Shown here piece after piece: positions 1 through 6,662 of a DNA stretch of 8,274 nucleotides. The notes beneath the pieces are model-generated. The model did not search any database. It saw only the letters and a program-made list of their open reading frames with translations, and was not told the origin of the DNA. The DNA comes from CAVPLU01 sp050012535. GTDB taxonomy: Archaea > Thermoproteota > Bathyarchaeia > 40CM-2-53-6. The DNA lies in the NCBI GenBank assembly GCA_050012535.1, contig JBEKGZ010000067.1, forward strand, positions 1 through 8,274, in the 5' to 3' direction. Made by a program: the position numbers and the translations under genes. Position 1 is the first letter of the stretch. Each line of letters begins with the position of its first letter.

Positions 1-2189
1 CTGGACATGGCCCCAAATCGCTTCGCCACATGAATCATGCGGCGCTTGAACATGCCTGTCTTGACGGAAGCCTTCCGAGCAAGGTCGTCAAGGTCCATGT
101 CCCCGAGTCTACGCAAAACGGCTACAATTCGGGCAGCATCTGCAACCCCAGCCGATTGAATGACAATCCTATACGCATCCTGCTGAACCCCAACCGTAGA
201 TCCGGCTTCTTCAGACAGCATGTATCCGACAAGCCTGGCAAGCGTGCGGTTAACAAGCAGTCCAAAATGACAACAGATGACGACGTACTCATCCCAATCT
301 TCCAACGTTACAAGCTGGTCTGTGGGGACGTCAACATCCAGTGCTGCCTGATCGAGCGTTTCTGAAAGAGCCGAACGCATCGTTTCTGCATCGCAAGGGT
401 ATTCATGCGACAGTTCGATCGCTATTGCTTCTCTGCCTCTGCCGCTTCGGAGTGCGTCAACGACACGTCTGCGAATTGCTCCGACCTCGATTCCCACTTC
501 GTAAGGAACCGGGATCTCCTCTCCGATCCAGCTAGGTATAGCGCCCGTTGGGTCGGCTATTGCTCGTACGTAGATTGTTTCGCCCTTGATGCTTTCCATC
601 ACCCAGGGGCTCCCACGGACGATGAACTTCGTTCCTGGTCTACCATATTCTGCAACGAATGCTTCATCAAGGACTCCGACTGGCGAGTTCCCAGACTTGT
701 CGACAATCAGGTATTGCTTCTCGTCTGGGATCATTGAGAGTTTCCCGAAATAGTACGTGTATATGTCCTTGAGGCGACGCGGCCTAAGCAGGACCTGATC
801 CTGAGGGGAGAACCAGCAGAGTCTTGGATAACGCGAATGCATGTACTCTGCTACGCGTGTCAGGTCTGATTCGCTGAGATCCCTGTACGGGCCAGCATTC
901 TTGAAGATATCAAGTATCTCGCGGATGTACCAGCGACTCTTCTGTATCAACAGACCAACGATTTGGTGTGTTAGCACATCAAGTGGTTTCTCAGGTACTT
1001 CCACTGGCTCGAGTTCCTCCTGCATCGCCCGACGAGCTATTACCAGTGCCTCGAGTGCATCGTCTGAGTCCATCGCGATGATTACCCCCTCAGCAACGCG
1101 TCCGATGCTGTGCCCGCTTCTCCCCACTCGTTGGATCAGCCTGGTCACTTGACGTGGACTCATGTACTGTATCACGAAGTCAATCCTTCCAACGTCAATT
1201 CCAAGTTCGAGTGAAGAGGTCGCAACAAGCCCTCTAAGCTCACCGCTCTTCAGGCCCTGCTCAGCGGACACGCGTGACGGTTTTGCCAAGGATCCGTGAT
1301 GGATGGAGATAGGAAAGTCCATGTCCCACACCTTGAATCGACTTGCTAGGACCTCGGCAACTGCGCGAGTGTTTGTGAACAGAATAACTGAACGATGTTG
1401 TTCGATCAGTCCTCGCATCAGTTTCAGACGCGCAGCAACATCAGGATGAGTAAACAGTCTGGCTGCAAGTTTGGAACTCTCTGCATCAAACTGGGGTAGT
1501 TGGACCCTCACGTTCATTTTGCGTCCCACCGGAACACGAACGATAGAAACGGGCCGGTTAGTCCCTGCTAGGAACTCGGCAACTCTCTCTGGCGTCCCTA
1601 TCGTCGCTGAAAGGCCGATTATTTGGAAGTCTCGGCCCGTTATCCATCGTAACCTTTCCAATGCTAGTGAAAGCTGGCTTCCGCGCTTGTCCTCCGCGAG
1701 TTCGTGCACCTCGTCCACTATGACATATGAAACCTTCCGGAGATTCGTTCGCATTATCCTTCCTGGCATGATGGCCTGGAGAGTCTCAGGTGTTAGAATC
1801 AGCATATCAGGTGGGTTGCGTGACTGCATTCCACGCTCCTTCGTATCCGTATCTCCATGCCTGACAGCGACCTTGACGTCTATTCGGTGGCACCACCACT
1901 CCAGTCTCTGGAGCATGTCGCGGTTAAGCGCCCGTAGCGGAGAAATATACAGAATCGCAATTCCGGGTTCATCCGTCTTTGAGGTGATGAACCGACTGAG
2001 GACGGGGAGAACTGCCGCCTCCGTCTTCCCTGAGGCGGTGGGCGAGATCAAGAGGACATTCATCCCATCGATGATCTTTGGGATGGCTTGTGCTTGAGGT
2101 TCCGTTGGCTCAGTGAAGCCGCGTTCGCGCACTGCCTCAAGGACCGGTCTTGCGAGCAGAGAGAAAGCGTCGCTTTCAGCAGTGCTCAT
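1..2189 (-). CDS. lhr: Lhr-family ATP-dependent helicase (3' end outside window)
   Basis: Superfamily 2 DNA/RNA helicase of the Lhr group (COG1201). An open frame reads from ATG at 2187-2189 to the left edge, 729 codons without a stop. Visible motifs: Q-motif region near residues 25-36; Walker A SPTASGKTE (49-57); motif Ia YISPLRALN (81-89); TPE (133-135); Walker B/motif II DEVHEL (159-164); motif III SATIG (194-198); motif IV ILFTNTR (269-275); motif V ATSSLELGIDVG (323-334); motif VI QRVGRSGH (353-360). The Lhr winged-helix region follows (DVLTHQIVGLL, 404-414), then the Lhr-specific C-terminal part, still recognisable near the edge (TGMFKRRMIHVAKRFG). Family members are usually about 850-950 residues, so roughly 120-220 residues lie outside the window. 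GAGGT (2198-2202, read on minus) lies about 8 nt before the ATG. Known Lhr proteins unwind DNA or RNA-DNA duplexes in repair or nucleic-acid metabolism; the role here is inferred. It resembles the archaeal aLhr2 type, but I cannot prove the subgroup. Confidence 0.93.
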   Translation of the reverse strand, partial: MSTAESDAFSLLARPVLEAVRERGFTEPTEPQAQAIPKIIDGMNVLLISPTASGKTEAAVLPVLSRFITSKTDEPGIAILYISPLRALNRDMLQRLEWWCHRIDVKVAVRHGDTDTKERGMQSRNPPDMLILTPETLQAIMPGRIMRTNLRKVSYVIVDEVHELAEDKRGSQLSLALERLRWITGRDFQIIGLSATIGTPERVAEFLAGTNRPVSIVRVPVGRKMNVRVQLPQFDAESSKLAARLFTHPDVAARLKLMRGLIEQHRSVILFTNTRAVAEVLASRFKVWDMDFPISIHHGSLAKPSRVSAEQGLKSGELRGLVATSSLELGIDVGRIDFVIQYMSPRQVTRLIQRVGRSGHSIGRVAEGVIIAMDSDDALEALVIARRAMQEELEPVEVPEKPLDVLTHQIVGLLIQKSRWYIREILDIFKNAGPYRDLSESDLTRVAEYMHSRYPRLCWFSPQDQVLLRPRRLKDIYTYYFGKLSMIPDEKQYLIVDKSGNSPVGVLDEAFVAEYGRPGTKFIVRGSPWVMESIKGETIYVRAIADPTGAIPSWIGEEIPVPYEVGIEVGAIRRRVVDALRSGRGREAIAIELSHEYPCDAETMRSALSETLDQAALDVDVPTDQLVTLEDWDEYVVICCHFGLLVNRTLARLVGYMLSEEAGSTVGVQQDAYRIVIQSAGVADAARIVAVLRRLGDMDLDDLARKASVKTGMFKRRMIHVAKRFGAMS

Positions 2190-2341
2190 ATGCTCGTGAC
2201 CTCGGCTGCAAAAGAACAACGCTGAATAAAAGTGCGAAGTGCACCTTCCCGCAGGTCTGGCCTGGTGCTAACCTGCGTCATTGTGTCAAATGTTTAAGAG
2301 AGTTTGTCTTCATCAAGCGCTCGCCGGTCATGTGACGGGAT
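2190..2341. promoter_or_regulatory. Divergent promoter region, lhr helicase / aIF5B
   Basis: This 152-nt spacer between two head-to-head genes has no credible ORF. A TATA-like CTTTTATT on the minus strand (2232 to 2225) faces the helicase. TTTAAGA on the plus strand (2293-2299) faces aIF5B and predicts a start site near 2320, about 20 nt before its ATG. For the helicase the predicted start site falls close to its ATG, so that mRNA would have a very short leader. A 7-bp inverted repeat (CGCAGGT 2250-2256, ACCTGCG 2271-2277) is centred almost midway between the two boxes. Promoter calls are by motif and spacing only. Confidence 0.55.
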
Positions 2342-4120
2342 ATGCCCCTGCGACAACCAATCGTGGCCGTGCTGGGTCACGTGGATCACGGAAAGACGAC
2401 GCTTCTTGACAAGATCAGAGGCACGTCTGTCGCATCCCGGGAACCGGGGCAGATAACTCAGTGGATAGGAGCGAGTCTGCTACCGTCCTCAGTTATTAAA
2501 GAGACCTGTGGTACCCTCTTGGATCAATACAAGATCACGATACAGGTACCTGGACTTCTATTCATCGACACCCCTGGGCACGAGACGTTCTCCAACCTCA
2601 GGCGAAGAGGCGGCTCCGCAGCTGACATAGCCATTCTCGTCATCGATATCTCGAAAGGCGTTGAGCCCCAGACGACCGAGTCCCTGAATATTCTGAAGAG
2701 CAGGAAGACGCCCTTCGTGGTAGCGGCTAACAAGGTTGATCTGATAAGGGGGTGGAAATCCACTCAAAATGCCTCGTTTGTGGCCTCCTACAAACAACAG
2801 GCGCCTGAGATACAGACCGAGCTTGACAATCGAATATACACCATAATGGGCACCCTGTCCAGACTCGGTTTCAGGTCGGAACGATTTGACAGGATCACAG
2901 ATTTCACGAAAGATGTAGCGATAATTCCAACCTGCGCTCGCACAGGCGAAGGAATTCCAGAACTGTTAGTCGTCCTGGCGGGACTCACTCAAGCCTACAT
3001 GCACGACAAACTCGAGACCCGAGCCGGGCCTGCAATTGGGACAGTCCTCGAAGTCAAAGAAGAACCAGGCTTAGGCATGACAATAAACGCCATCATCTAC
3101 GATGGTGTCCTCAAGGTCAACGACACGATCGTACTAGGAGGAAGACAAGGCCCAATCACAACGAAAGTCCGTGCACTTCTTCTTCCCAAGCCTCTTGACG
3201 AAATCCGAGATCCCAGAGACAAGTTCGTGAACGCGGAACGAATAGCTGCTGCATCAGGGGTGAAGATAGCTGCCCCGAATCTCGACTTAGCTCTCGCTGG
3301 TTCTGCCATATACGCAGTCCCTCATGGCAAAAATGCAAAGGAATATGCGCGAATGATAGTGGAAGAGGTTGAGAAGCTTCGAATACAAACCGATCGAGAC
3401 GGCATTATCCTCAAGACCGACACCTTGGGCTCACTCGAAGCCATAACCGCATCGCTATCAAACTACGGCATCCCGCTTAGATTGGCTGATGTGGGTGATG
3501 TCTCGAAGCGCGACATAGCCGAGGCCGAGGCCGTTTGGGTCGATGATAGACTCCACGCCGTAGTGTTGGCTTTCAACGTAAGAATCCTTCCGGATGCCCA
3601 GCAAGAGGCAACCAACGGTGCCATTCCAATCTTCAAAGCCGAGATAATCTACCACCTGCTTGAGGATTACCTGAAGTGGTTTGAGGACCAGCGAGCTGCA
3701 GGCGTGAAAGCCGAACTGGAAAGCCTGATTAGACCAGGATCAGTGAAAGTGCTTCCCGGATTTATCTTCAGAAGAAGCAAACCTGCCGTAGTCGGAGTCG
3801 AGGTCTTGGCCGGTCGCATCCGACCAAAATATCCACTCATTGACGAGAATGGACGTAGAGTCGGCGAGGTGATGCAAATTCAAGACAAAGGGGAAGACCT
3901 CCAAGAAGCAACAAAAGGGATGCAGGTTGCAGCGTCGATTGACAAAGGTGTTGTCGGCAGAAACGTTGTCGAAGGACAGAACCTAGTTGTTGATGTCCCC
4001 GAGAGACATGCGAAGATACTGCAATCTAAGTTTGCGAGCGAACTCACTCCTGAAGAGAGCGAACTAGTCAGTAATCTGATCCAACTGAGACGCCGCCAGA
4101 ACCCGATATGGGGACTCTGA
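2342..4120 (+). CDS. infB: Translation initiation factor aIF5B (IF2/eIF5B GTPase)
   Basis: Cytosolic GTPase that promotes ribosomal subunit joining and initiator tRNA accommodation in archaea. At 592 residues it has the usual archaeal aIF5B length and no intein. G1 GHVDHGKT (12-19), switch I with the conserved Thr39, G3 DTPGH (76-80, His80 being the catalytic-type histidine), G4 NKVD (130-133) and a G5-like TCARTGEG are all visible. They are followed by the beta-barrel domain II (LEVKEEPGLGMTINAIIYDG), domain III (DTLGSLEAI) and the C-terminal domain IV ending RRRQNPIWGL, as in the family. The start is well fixed: an in-frame TGA lies at 2333-2335, so ATG 2342 is the first ATG after it. Switch I reads QITQWIGA, with Trp41 where His or Gln is typical. 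The gene stands alone, divergent from the helicase and convergent with rpl24e, whereas in many archaea it follows rpl24e/ndk on the same strand. Confidence 0.97.
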   Translation: MPLRQPIVAVLGHVDHGKTTLLDKIRGTSVASREPGQITQWIGASLLPSSVIKETCGTLLDQYKITIQVPGLLFIDTPGHETFSNLRRRGGSAADIAILVIDISKGVEPQTTESLNILKSRKTPFVVAANKVDLIRGWKSTQNASFVASYKQQAPEIQTELDNRIYTIMGTLSRLGFRSERFDRITDFTKDVAIIPTCARTGEGIPELLVVLAGLTQAYMHDKLETRAGPAIGTVLEVKEEPGLGMTINAIIYDGVLKVNDTIVLGGRQGPITTKVRALLLPKPLDEIRDPRDKFVNAERIAAASGVKIAAPNLDLALAGSAIYAVPHGKNAKEYARMIVEEVEKLRIQTDRDGIILKTDTLGSLEAITASLSNYGIPLRLADVGDVSKRDIAEAEAVWVDDRLHAVVLAFNVRILPDAQQEATNGAIPIFKAEIIYHLLEDYLKWFEDQRAAGVKAELESLIRPGSVKVLPGFIFRRSKPAVVGVEVLAGRIRPKYPLIDENGRRVGEVMQIQDKGEDLQEATKGMQVAASIDKGVVGRNVVEGQNLVVDVPERHAKILQSKFASELTPEESELVSNLIQLRRRQNPIWGL

Positions 4121-4254
4121 CGACCAAGAGGTCAGACTTCGAGGAGAACTGACGCCGCGGATCTTGTCACAAGAGGAGCAAACGTTGCAAATTCTCTAGT
4201 TGTACGCGATCGTACGCTTGCCGTTTCGAGCCAGAATTGAGCTCCAGCCCTTTC
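4121..4254. other. Convergent spacer aIF5B / rpl24e
   Basis: This 134-nt tail-to-tail spacer has no credible gene. Two small hairpins are visible: TCTGAC (4116-4121) with GTCAGA (4131-4136), overlapping the aIF5B stop codon, and GTACG (4202-4206) with CGTAC (4211-4215) around a CGAT loop. Neither is followed by a T-run, so I do not call a terminator. There is no trace of ndk, which often sits between rpl24e and infB in archaea. Confidence 0.5.
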
Positions 4255-4446
4255 TCAGCCGCGTTCCTTTTTCCCGTAGTACGCTGTCCACTTTAGCTTC
4301 CGTGGGTCTCTCTTGTAGATGAGAACACTCTTCCGGCACCTCGCAGAACAGAAATACAGTATGGTGCCGTCGTTCCTGATATACATCATTCCCGTCGCTG
4401 GCGGGAACGGTTTGCCGCAGAAGGAGCATTTGTTAGTTCTCGGCAA
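4255..4446 (-). CDS. rpl24e: 50S ribosomal protein L24e
   Basis: Archaeal/eukaryotic large-subunit protein eL24, 63 residues, the normal size for archaea. The zinc-ribbon cysteines are C7, C10, C33 and C37 (CSFC ... FCSARC), with the family hallmark PRKLKWT near the C-terminus. The start codon is TTG (4446-4444): an in-frame TGA lies two codons upstream (4452-4450), and the resulting MPRTNKC matches the usual L24e N-terminus. It is the last gene of the rpl7ae-rps28e-rpl24e operon, with a 9-nt gap after rps28e. Ribosome binding is probably weak: AGGT overlaps the rps28e stop about 11 nt upstream, suggesting translational coupling (inference). Confidence 0.96.
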   Translation of the reverse strand: MPRTNKCSFCGKPFPPATGMMYIRNDGTILYFCSARCRKSVLIYKRDPRKLKWTAYYGKKERG

Positions 4447-4455
4447 TGCTCAACA

Positions 4456-4680
4456 CTACCTGATCTTCTTGGCTTCACGTTCAGTCTCTCTAAGCGTCAG
4501 TATGTCACCGACTCTGATAGGGCCTTTTATGTTGCGAGTTATGATCCGACCTTTGTCTTTTCCCTCAAGAAGCCTAACTCGCACTTGTATTACCTCACCT
4601 GTGACGCCGGTTCTGCCAATTACCTGCGTCACCTCAGCAGGCGTGGATTCCTCTCTCGATTTCTCGCGTGCTGAAGACAT
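4456..4680 (-). CDS. rps28e: 30S ribosomal protein S28e
   Basis: Small-subunit protein eS28, an OB-fold protein at the platform near the mRNA exit. It has 74 residues, normal length. Recognised by the core AEVTQVIGRTGVTGEVIQVRV, the RNIKGPIRVGDIL segment and the terminal LRETEREAKKIR, which is nearly invariant in the family. The first dozen residues (MSSAREKSREES) are a charged leader before the fold. ATG at 4680-4678 begins 2 nt after the rpl7ae stop codon (TAG-AC-ATG), so the two are almost certainly cotranscribed and probably translationally coupled. Confidence 0.97.
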   Translation of the reverse strand: MSSAREKSREESTPAEVTQVIGRTGVTGEVIQVRVRLLEGKDKGRIITRNIKGPIRVGDILTLRETEREAKKIR

Positions 4681-4682
4681 GT

Positions 4683-5072
4683 CTACGCCTTGGCCCCGCT
4701 GCCAGACCTAAGGCGTTCAGCCGATGCTGCGATGTCCTTCAGTGTGTTCGTGCCTTCTCCTGCCTCTATAACTGACACGGCGGCACATCCGACATCGATG
4801 CCAGCTGATCTGCCTAGGTCTAGTTTGCTTGGAACGAAAATGTAAGGGATCTTCCGCTCTTCGCAGAGGATTGGCAAGTGAGCCACAACTTGAGGAGGCT
4901 CGACATCCTCTGCTATGAGCACAAGCTTCGCGATCCCACGTTCGATAGCTTTCGTGGATTCGTTTGTCCCTTTCCTTATCTTACCCGAATCCTTTGCTAC
5001 CTGTACAACTTGTAACGCTTTGTCGATAATCTCTTTTGAGACCTCGAACTTAACGTAAGACGGTTTTGGCAT
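4683..5072 (-). CDS. rpl7ae: 50S ribosomal protein L7Ae (K-turn binding)
   Basis: eL8/L7Ae, an RNA-binding protein of the large subunit. In archaea it is also a core component of C/D and H/ACA guide RNPs and RNase P. With start ATG 5072-5070 it has 129 residues. The K-turn recognition segment GTNESTKAIERG (35-46) is intact, followed by LVLIAEDVEPP, PYIFVPSKLDLG and GIDVGCAAVSV. I chose ATG 5072 over an in-frame GTG at 5087 because GGAG sits 6-7 nt before the ATG and MPKPSYVKFE resembles family N-termini; the GTG form would add MQEKR. First gene of the rpl7ae-rps28e-rpl24e operon. The upstream 182 nt hold a TATA-like box (5130-5121) and a strong inverted repeat (5092-5117). Confidence 0.97.
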   Translation of the reverse strand: MPKPSYVKFEVSKEIIDKALQVVQVAKDSGKIRKGTNESTKAIERGIAKLVLIAEDVEPPQVVAHLPILCEERKIPYIFVPSKLDLGRSAGIDVGCAAVSVIEAGEGTNTLKDIAASAERLRSGSGAKA

Positions 5073-5091
5073 TCGCTTCTCCTGCACATCT

Positions 5092-5117
5092 GCCAGCGGC
5101 TAGTCTATGCCGCCGGC
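5092..5117 (-). repeat. 9-bp inverted repeat ahead of rpl7ae
   Basis: On the minus strand GCCGGCGGC (5117-5109) and GCCGCTGGC (5100-5092) flank an 8-nt loop. As RNA they would form a nine-pair stem containing one G-U pair. The element lies between the TATA-like box and the Shine-Dalgarno of rpl7ae. If transcription begins near 5100 the element spans the start site and would act as DNA; if it begins further upstream it would be a leader hairpin. No canonical K-turn (UGA/GA tandem) is evident in it. Confidence 0.5.
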
Positions 5118-5120
5118 GTC

Positions 5121-5130
5121 CTTTAATCAA
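5121..5130 (-). promoter_or_regulatory. TATA-like box for rpl7ae operon
   Basis: The minus strand reads TTGATTAAAG, an A/T-rich box in an otherwise GC-rich stretch. A start site about 26 nt downstream would be near 5100, leaving a leader of some 25-30 nt with GGAG before the rpl7ae ATG at 5072. Called from motif and spacing only. Confidence 0.55.
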
Positions 5131-5205
5131 TGTTTCTGTGAGAAAAATCTACGCTAGCAATCAGCTCAGCAGCAATTCGCAACGGAATCACGATTAGGCA
5201 ACAAT

Positions 5206-5223
5206 CTTAAGCGAGAGCTTGAG
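5206..5223 (+). promoter_or_regulatory. CTTAAG element with GAGA-loop hairpin upstream of the unknown gene
   Basis: CTTAAGC (5206-5212) and GCTTGAG (5217-5223) can pair (seven pairs, one G-U) around a GAGA tetraloop of the GNRA type. The CTTAAG part can alternatively be read as a TATA-like box about 46 nt before ATG 5255, predicting a start site near 5235. Which reading is right cannot be decided from sequence alone. Confidence 0.3.
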
Positions 5224-5254
5224 CCTATCTTCAATCGTCGGATTTGGGTTCTCG

Positions 5255-5617
5255 ATGATTTCGGAGGCCGAGATCCTTCATATCGTCAACGAGATCCATC
5301 AGTACGATGTAGTCCTAATGGAACTCAGGGACGGAACGATGTTCGGAATCGCCCAAGGGACCGAGTCGATACCAGTATACTTCCGAACGAGAAGAGCGGC
5401 GCGCACTACTGACGAGCGTCGTATGCTTCTGCAAACCGTCACGGGGAGCCAAGGCAAGGGGCACGTGGACATAGTGACTCTCGAGACGATTCTGAACGGA
5501 TTGAGGGGAATGAAGATACGCAATGTGTGGCTAGAGAGAAGAGCCGAGCCCCGTTACGAGATGGCCTTTCTCAATCTGAAGGAACTCGAAGTCTTTCTGC
5601 GTAGACACGAGATGTGA
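5255..5617 (+). CDS. Small hypothetical protein between ribosomal operons
   Basis: I do not recognise this protein. From ATG 5255 it has 120 residues; an in-frame TTG at 5219 would add twelve, but that stretch overlaps the candidate promoter/hairpin, so the ATG is preferred. No strong Shine-Dalgarno is visible. The sequence looks like a compact soluble alpha/beta protein: a helix at 2-14, a strand-turn-strand VVLMELRDGTMFGI (19-32), an Arg-rich loop (44-56), an amphipathic segment (71-85), a strand KIRNVWLERR (87-96) and a helix FLNLKELEVFLRRHEM (105-120). There is no membrane segment, Cys cluster or P-loop; SQGKGH (65-70) is not a Walker motif. It is Arg-rich and Lys-poor, unlike the ribosomal proteins beside it. 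It is divergent from rpl7ae and ends 92 nt before rps6e, which has its own promoter. Codon use and an intact frame support a real gene; function unknown. Confidence 0.8.
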   Translation: MISEAEILHIVNEIHQYDVVLMELRDGTMFGIAQGTESIPVYFRTRRAARTTDERRMLLQTVTGSQGKGHVDIVTLETILNGLRGMKIRNVWLERRAEPRYEMAFLNLKELEVFLRRHEM

Positions 5618-5653
5618 CTCAAGGCTCCTGTGTGTCGACCGGAGCTAACAACC

Positions 5654-5661
5654 TTAATAAA
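5654..5661 (+). promoter_or_regulatory. TATA box of the rps6e operon
   Basis: TTAATAAA, the clearest archaeal TATA-like box in the window, predicts a start site near 5683 and a leader of about 27 nt. An 8-bp inverted repeat brackets it (ACCGGAGC 5638-5645, GCTCCGGT 5690-5697). The leader ends in AGGTG (5699-5703), 6 nt before the ATG. Confidence 0.65.
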
Positions 5662-5709
5662 CGGCTGACTTTTGCGTATCTACGAATTCGCTCCGGTTAG
5701 GTGCGCATC

Positions 5710-6207
5710 ATGGCCAAGTTCAAGATGATCGTGTCGGACCCGCAGACGAGAAAGGCAACTGTAGCGGAGCTTGAAGGATCTAGAGCTCAAGTTCTCGTTG
5801 GCCGGAGCATTGGAGAGGTCATAGATGGATCTCAGATCGGATTCTCCGGCAGCAAACTGAAGATCACGGGCGGATGCGATAAGGATGGCGTTCCTATGCG
5901 AGCGGACGTTCATGGCGGCGCTAAGAAGTACGTCGTCCTTTCGGGAGGTGTCGGGTTCAGGCCGAAGAGGGAAGGAGAGCGCAGAAGAAAACTCGTCCGA
6001 GGCGGAATGATAACTGAAGAGACATACCAAGTCAATACTGTAGTCTTCACGGGGGAAGTTGAACCTGAAGAGAAGCCAGCCCCGGTGAAGGAACCGGAGG
6101 TCAAGCCAGCTCCACCACCTGCAAAAGCCCCAGAAGCTCAGGCGAAGAAGTTGAAACCCTCTAAGAAACCCCACAAGAAGGTCAAGAAGAAGAAACAAGG
6201 CAAGTGA
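5710..6207 (+). CDS. rps6e: 30S ribosomal protein S6e with Lys/Pro-rich tail
   Basis: eS6, a small-subunit protein. With ATG 5710 it has 165 residues. The fold is complete: MAKFKMIVSDPQTRKA start, GGCDKDGVPMRADVHG (54-69, the family signature), RRRKLVRGGMITEETYQVN (91-109). Typical archaeal S6e is about 120-135 residues; here residues 117-165 form an extra low-complexity tail, first acidic/proline-rich (EPEEKPAPVKEPEVKPAP) and ending in a strongly basic KKPHKKVKKKKQGK. An in-frame GTG at 5701 is rejected as start because it lies within the AGGTG Shine-Dalgarno (5699-5703) placed 6 nt before the ATG. First gene of the rps6e-rps24e-rps27ae operon, 5 nt before the next start. The tail is probably disordered and may contact rRNA or assembly partners (inference). 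Confidence 0.96.
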   Translation: MAKFKMIVSDPQTRKATVAELEGSRAQVLVGRSIGEVIDGSQIGFSGSKLKITGGCDKDGVPMRADVHGGAKKYVVLSGGVGFRPKREGERRRKLVRGGMITEETYQVNTVVFTGEVEPEEKPAPVKEPEVKPAPPPAKAPEAQAKKLKPSKKPHKKVKKKKQGK

Positions 6208-6212
6208 CGAGA

Positions 6213-6650
6213 ATGGAAATCAAAGTGAGCAATGAGTTCTATAATCCGCTGCTTAGGAGGAAAGAGATTACGGTCGAGGTCGACCACGCGGGCGAGGGAA
6301 CCCCGCAGCGGTTCGAGATCAGGAAGCGAATGGCCTCCAAGTTCAACGCAAAGATCGAGAACGTGTTTGTCATTTCTCTGGACACATCCACAGGCCTGCA
6401 GAGAAGCACCTGCGCGTTACAGGTCTACGACGACTCGCGTGCCGCATCGTCGACCGTTCCCGAACATTTAGCCACAAGGAACCTTCCGCCAGAAGAACGC
6501 GTGAAAGTCAAAGAAGCGAAAGCTGCGAAGCCGGAGAAACCAGCCAAGCCTGCTGAAAAACGAGAAGCGAAACCCAAAGAGAGCGAAGCTAAGCCAGCCG
6601 CAAAGGCGGAACAGAAGGGACAGGCGGAACCTGCGAAGCCTCCCAAGTAG
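6213..6650 (+). CDS. rps24e: 30S ribosomal protein S24e with long charged tail
   Basis: eS24, a small-subunit protein, 145 residues from ATG 6213 (MEIKVSNEFYNPLLRRKEI, the family N-terminus). An in-frame GTG at 6204 overlaps the rps6e stop (GTGA) and would add three residues; the ATG fits the family better. The core runs to about residue 95 (MASKFNAKIENVFVISLDTS, ALQVYDDSRAA, ATRNLPPEER). The remaining ~50 residues are a repetitive Lys/Ala/Pro/Glu tail (KAAKPEKPAKPAEKREAKPK and similar), absent from typical ~100-residue archaeal homologues. The compositional match with the S6e tail just upstream is striking. Middle gene of the operon. Confidence 0.96.
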   Translation: MEIKVSNEFYNPLLRRKEITVEVDHAGEGTPQRFEIRKRMASKFNAKIENVFVISLDTSTGLQRSTCALQVYDDSRAASSTVPEHLATRNLPPEERVKVKEAKAAKPEKPAKPAEKREAKPKESEAKPAAKAEQKGQAEPAKPPK

Positions 6651-6662
6651 TGATGATTATCA

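Noticed and set aside
1471..2097. 208-codon plus-strand ORF
   Set aside because: It is Ser/Arg-rich antisense of the Lhr helicase motor domain, whose motifs are complete on the minus strand.
2330..2335. ATGTGA start-stop mini-ORF just before aIF5B
   Set aside because: A six-base match is easily due to chance, and nothing else suggests attenuation; it is useful only as the in-frame stop that fixes the aIF5B start.
4116..4136. TCTGAC/GTCAGA hairpin over the aIF5B stop codon
   Set aside because: A six-pair stem with a nine-base loop and no T-tract; too weak to call a terminator.
4202..4215. GTACG/CGTAC hairpin in the convergent spacer as a terminator
   Set aside because: The stem is only five pairs and is not followed by a T-run on either strand.
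4196..4429. 77-codon minus-strand ORF partly in the convergent spacer
   Set aside because: It overlaps rpl24e in another frame and resembles no family; it is a shadow.
5701..5709. GTG at 5701 as the rps6e start
   Set aside because: The GTG is part of the AGGTG Shine-Dalgarno serving ATG 5710, and family proteins begin MAKFK.
5680..6198. 172-codon minus-strand ORF antisense to rps6e with a hydrophobic start
   Set aside because: Its Leu/Phe/Trp-rich sequence is the antisense reading of the Lys-rich S6e tail; rps6e is unmistakable on the plus strand.
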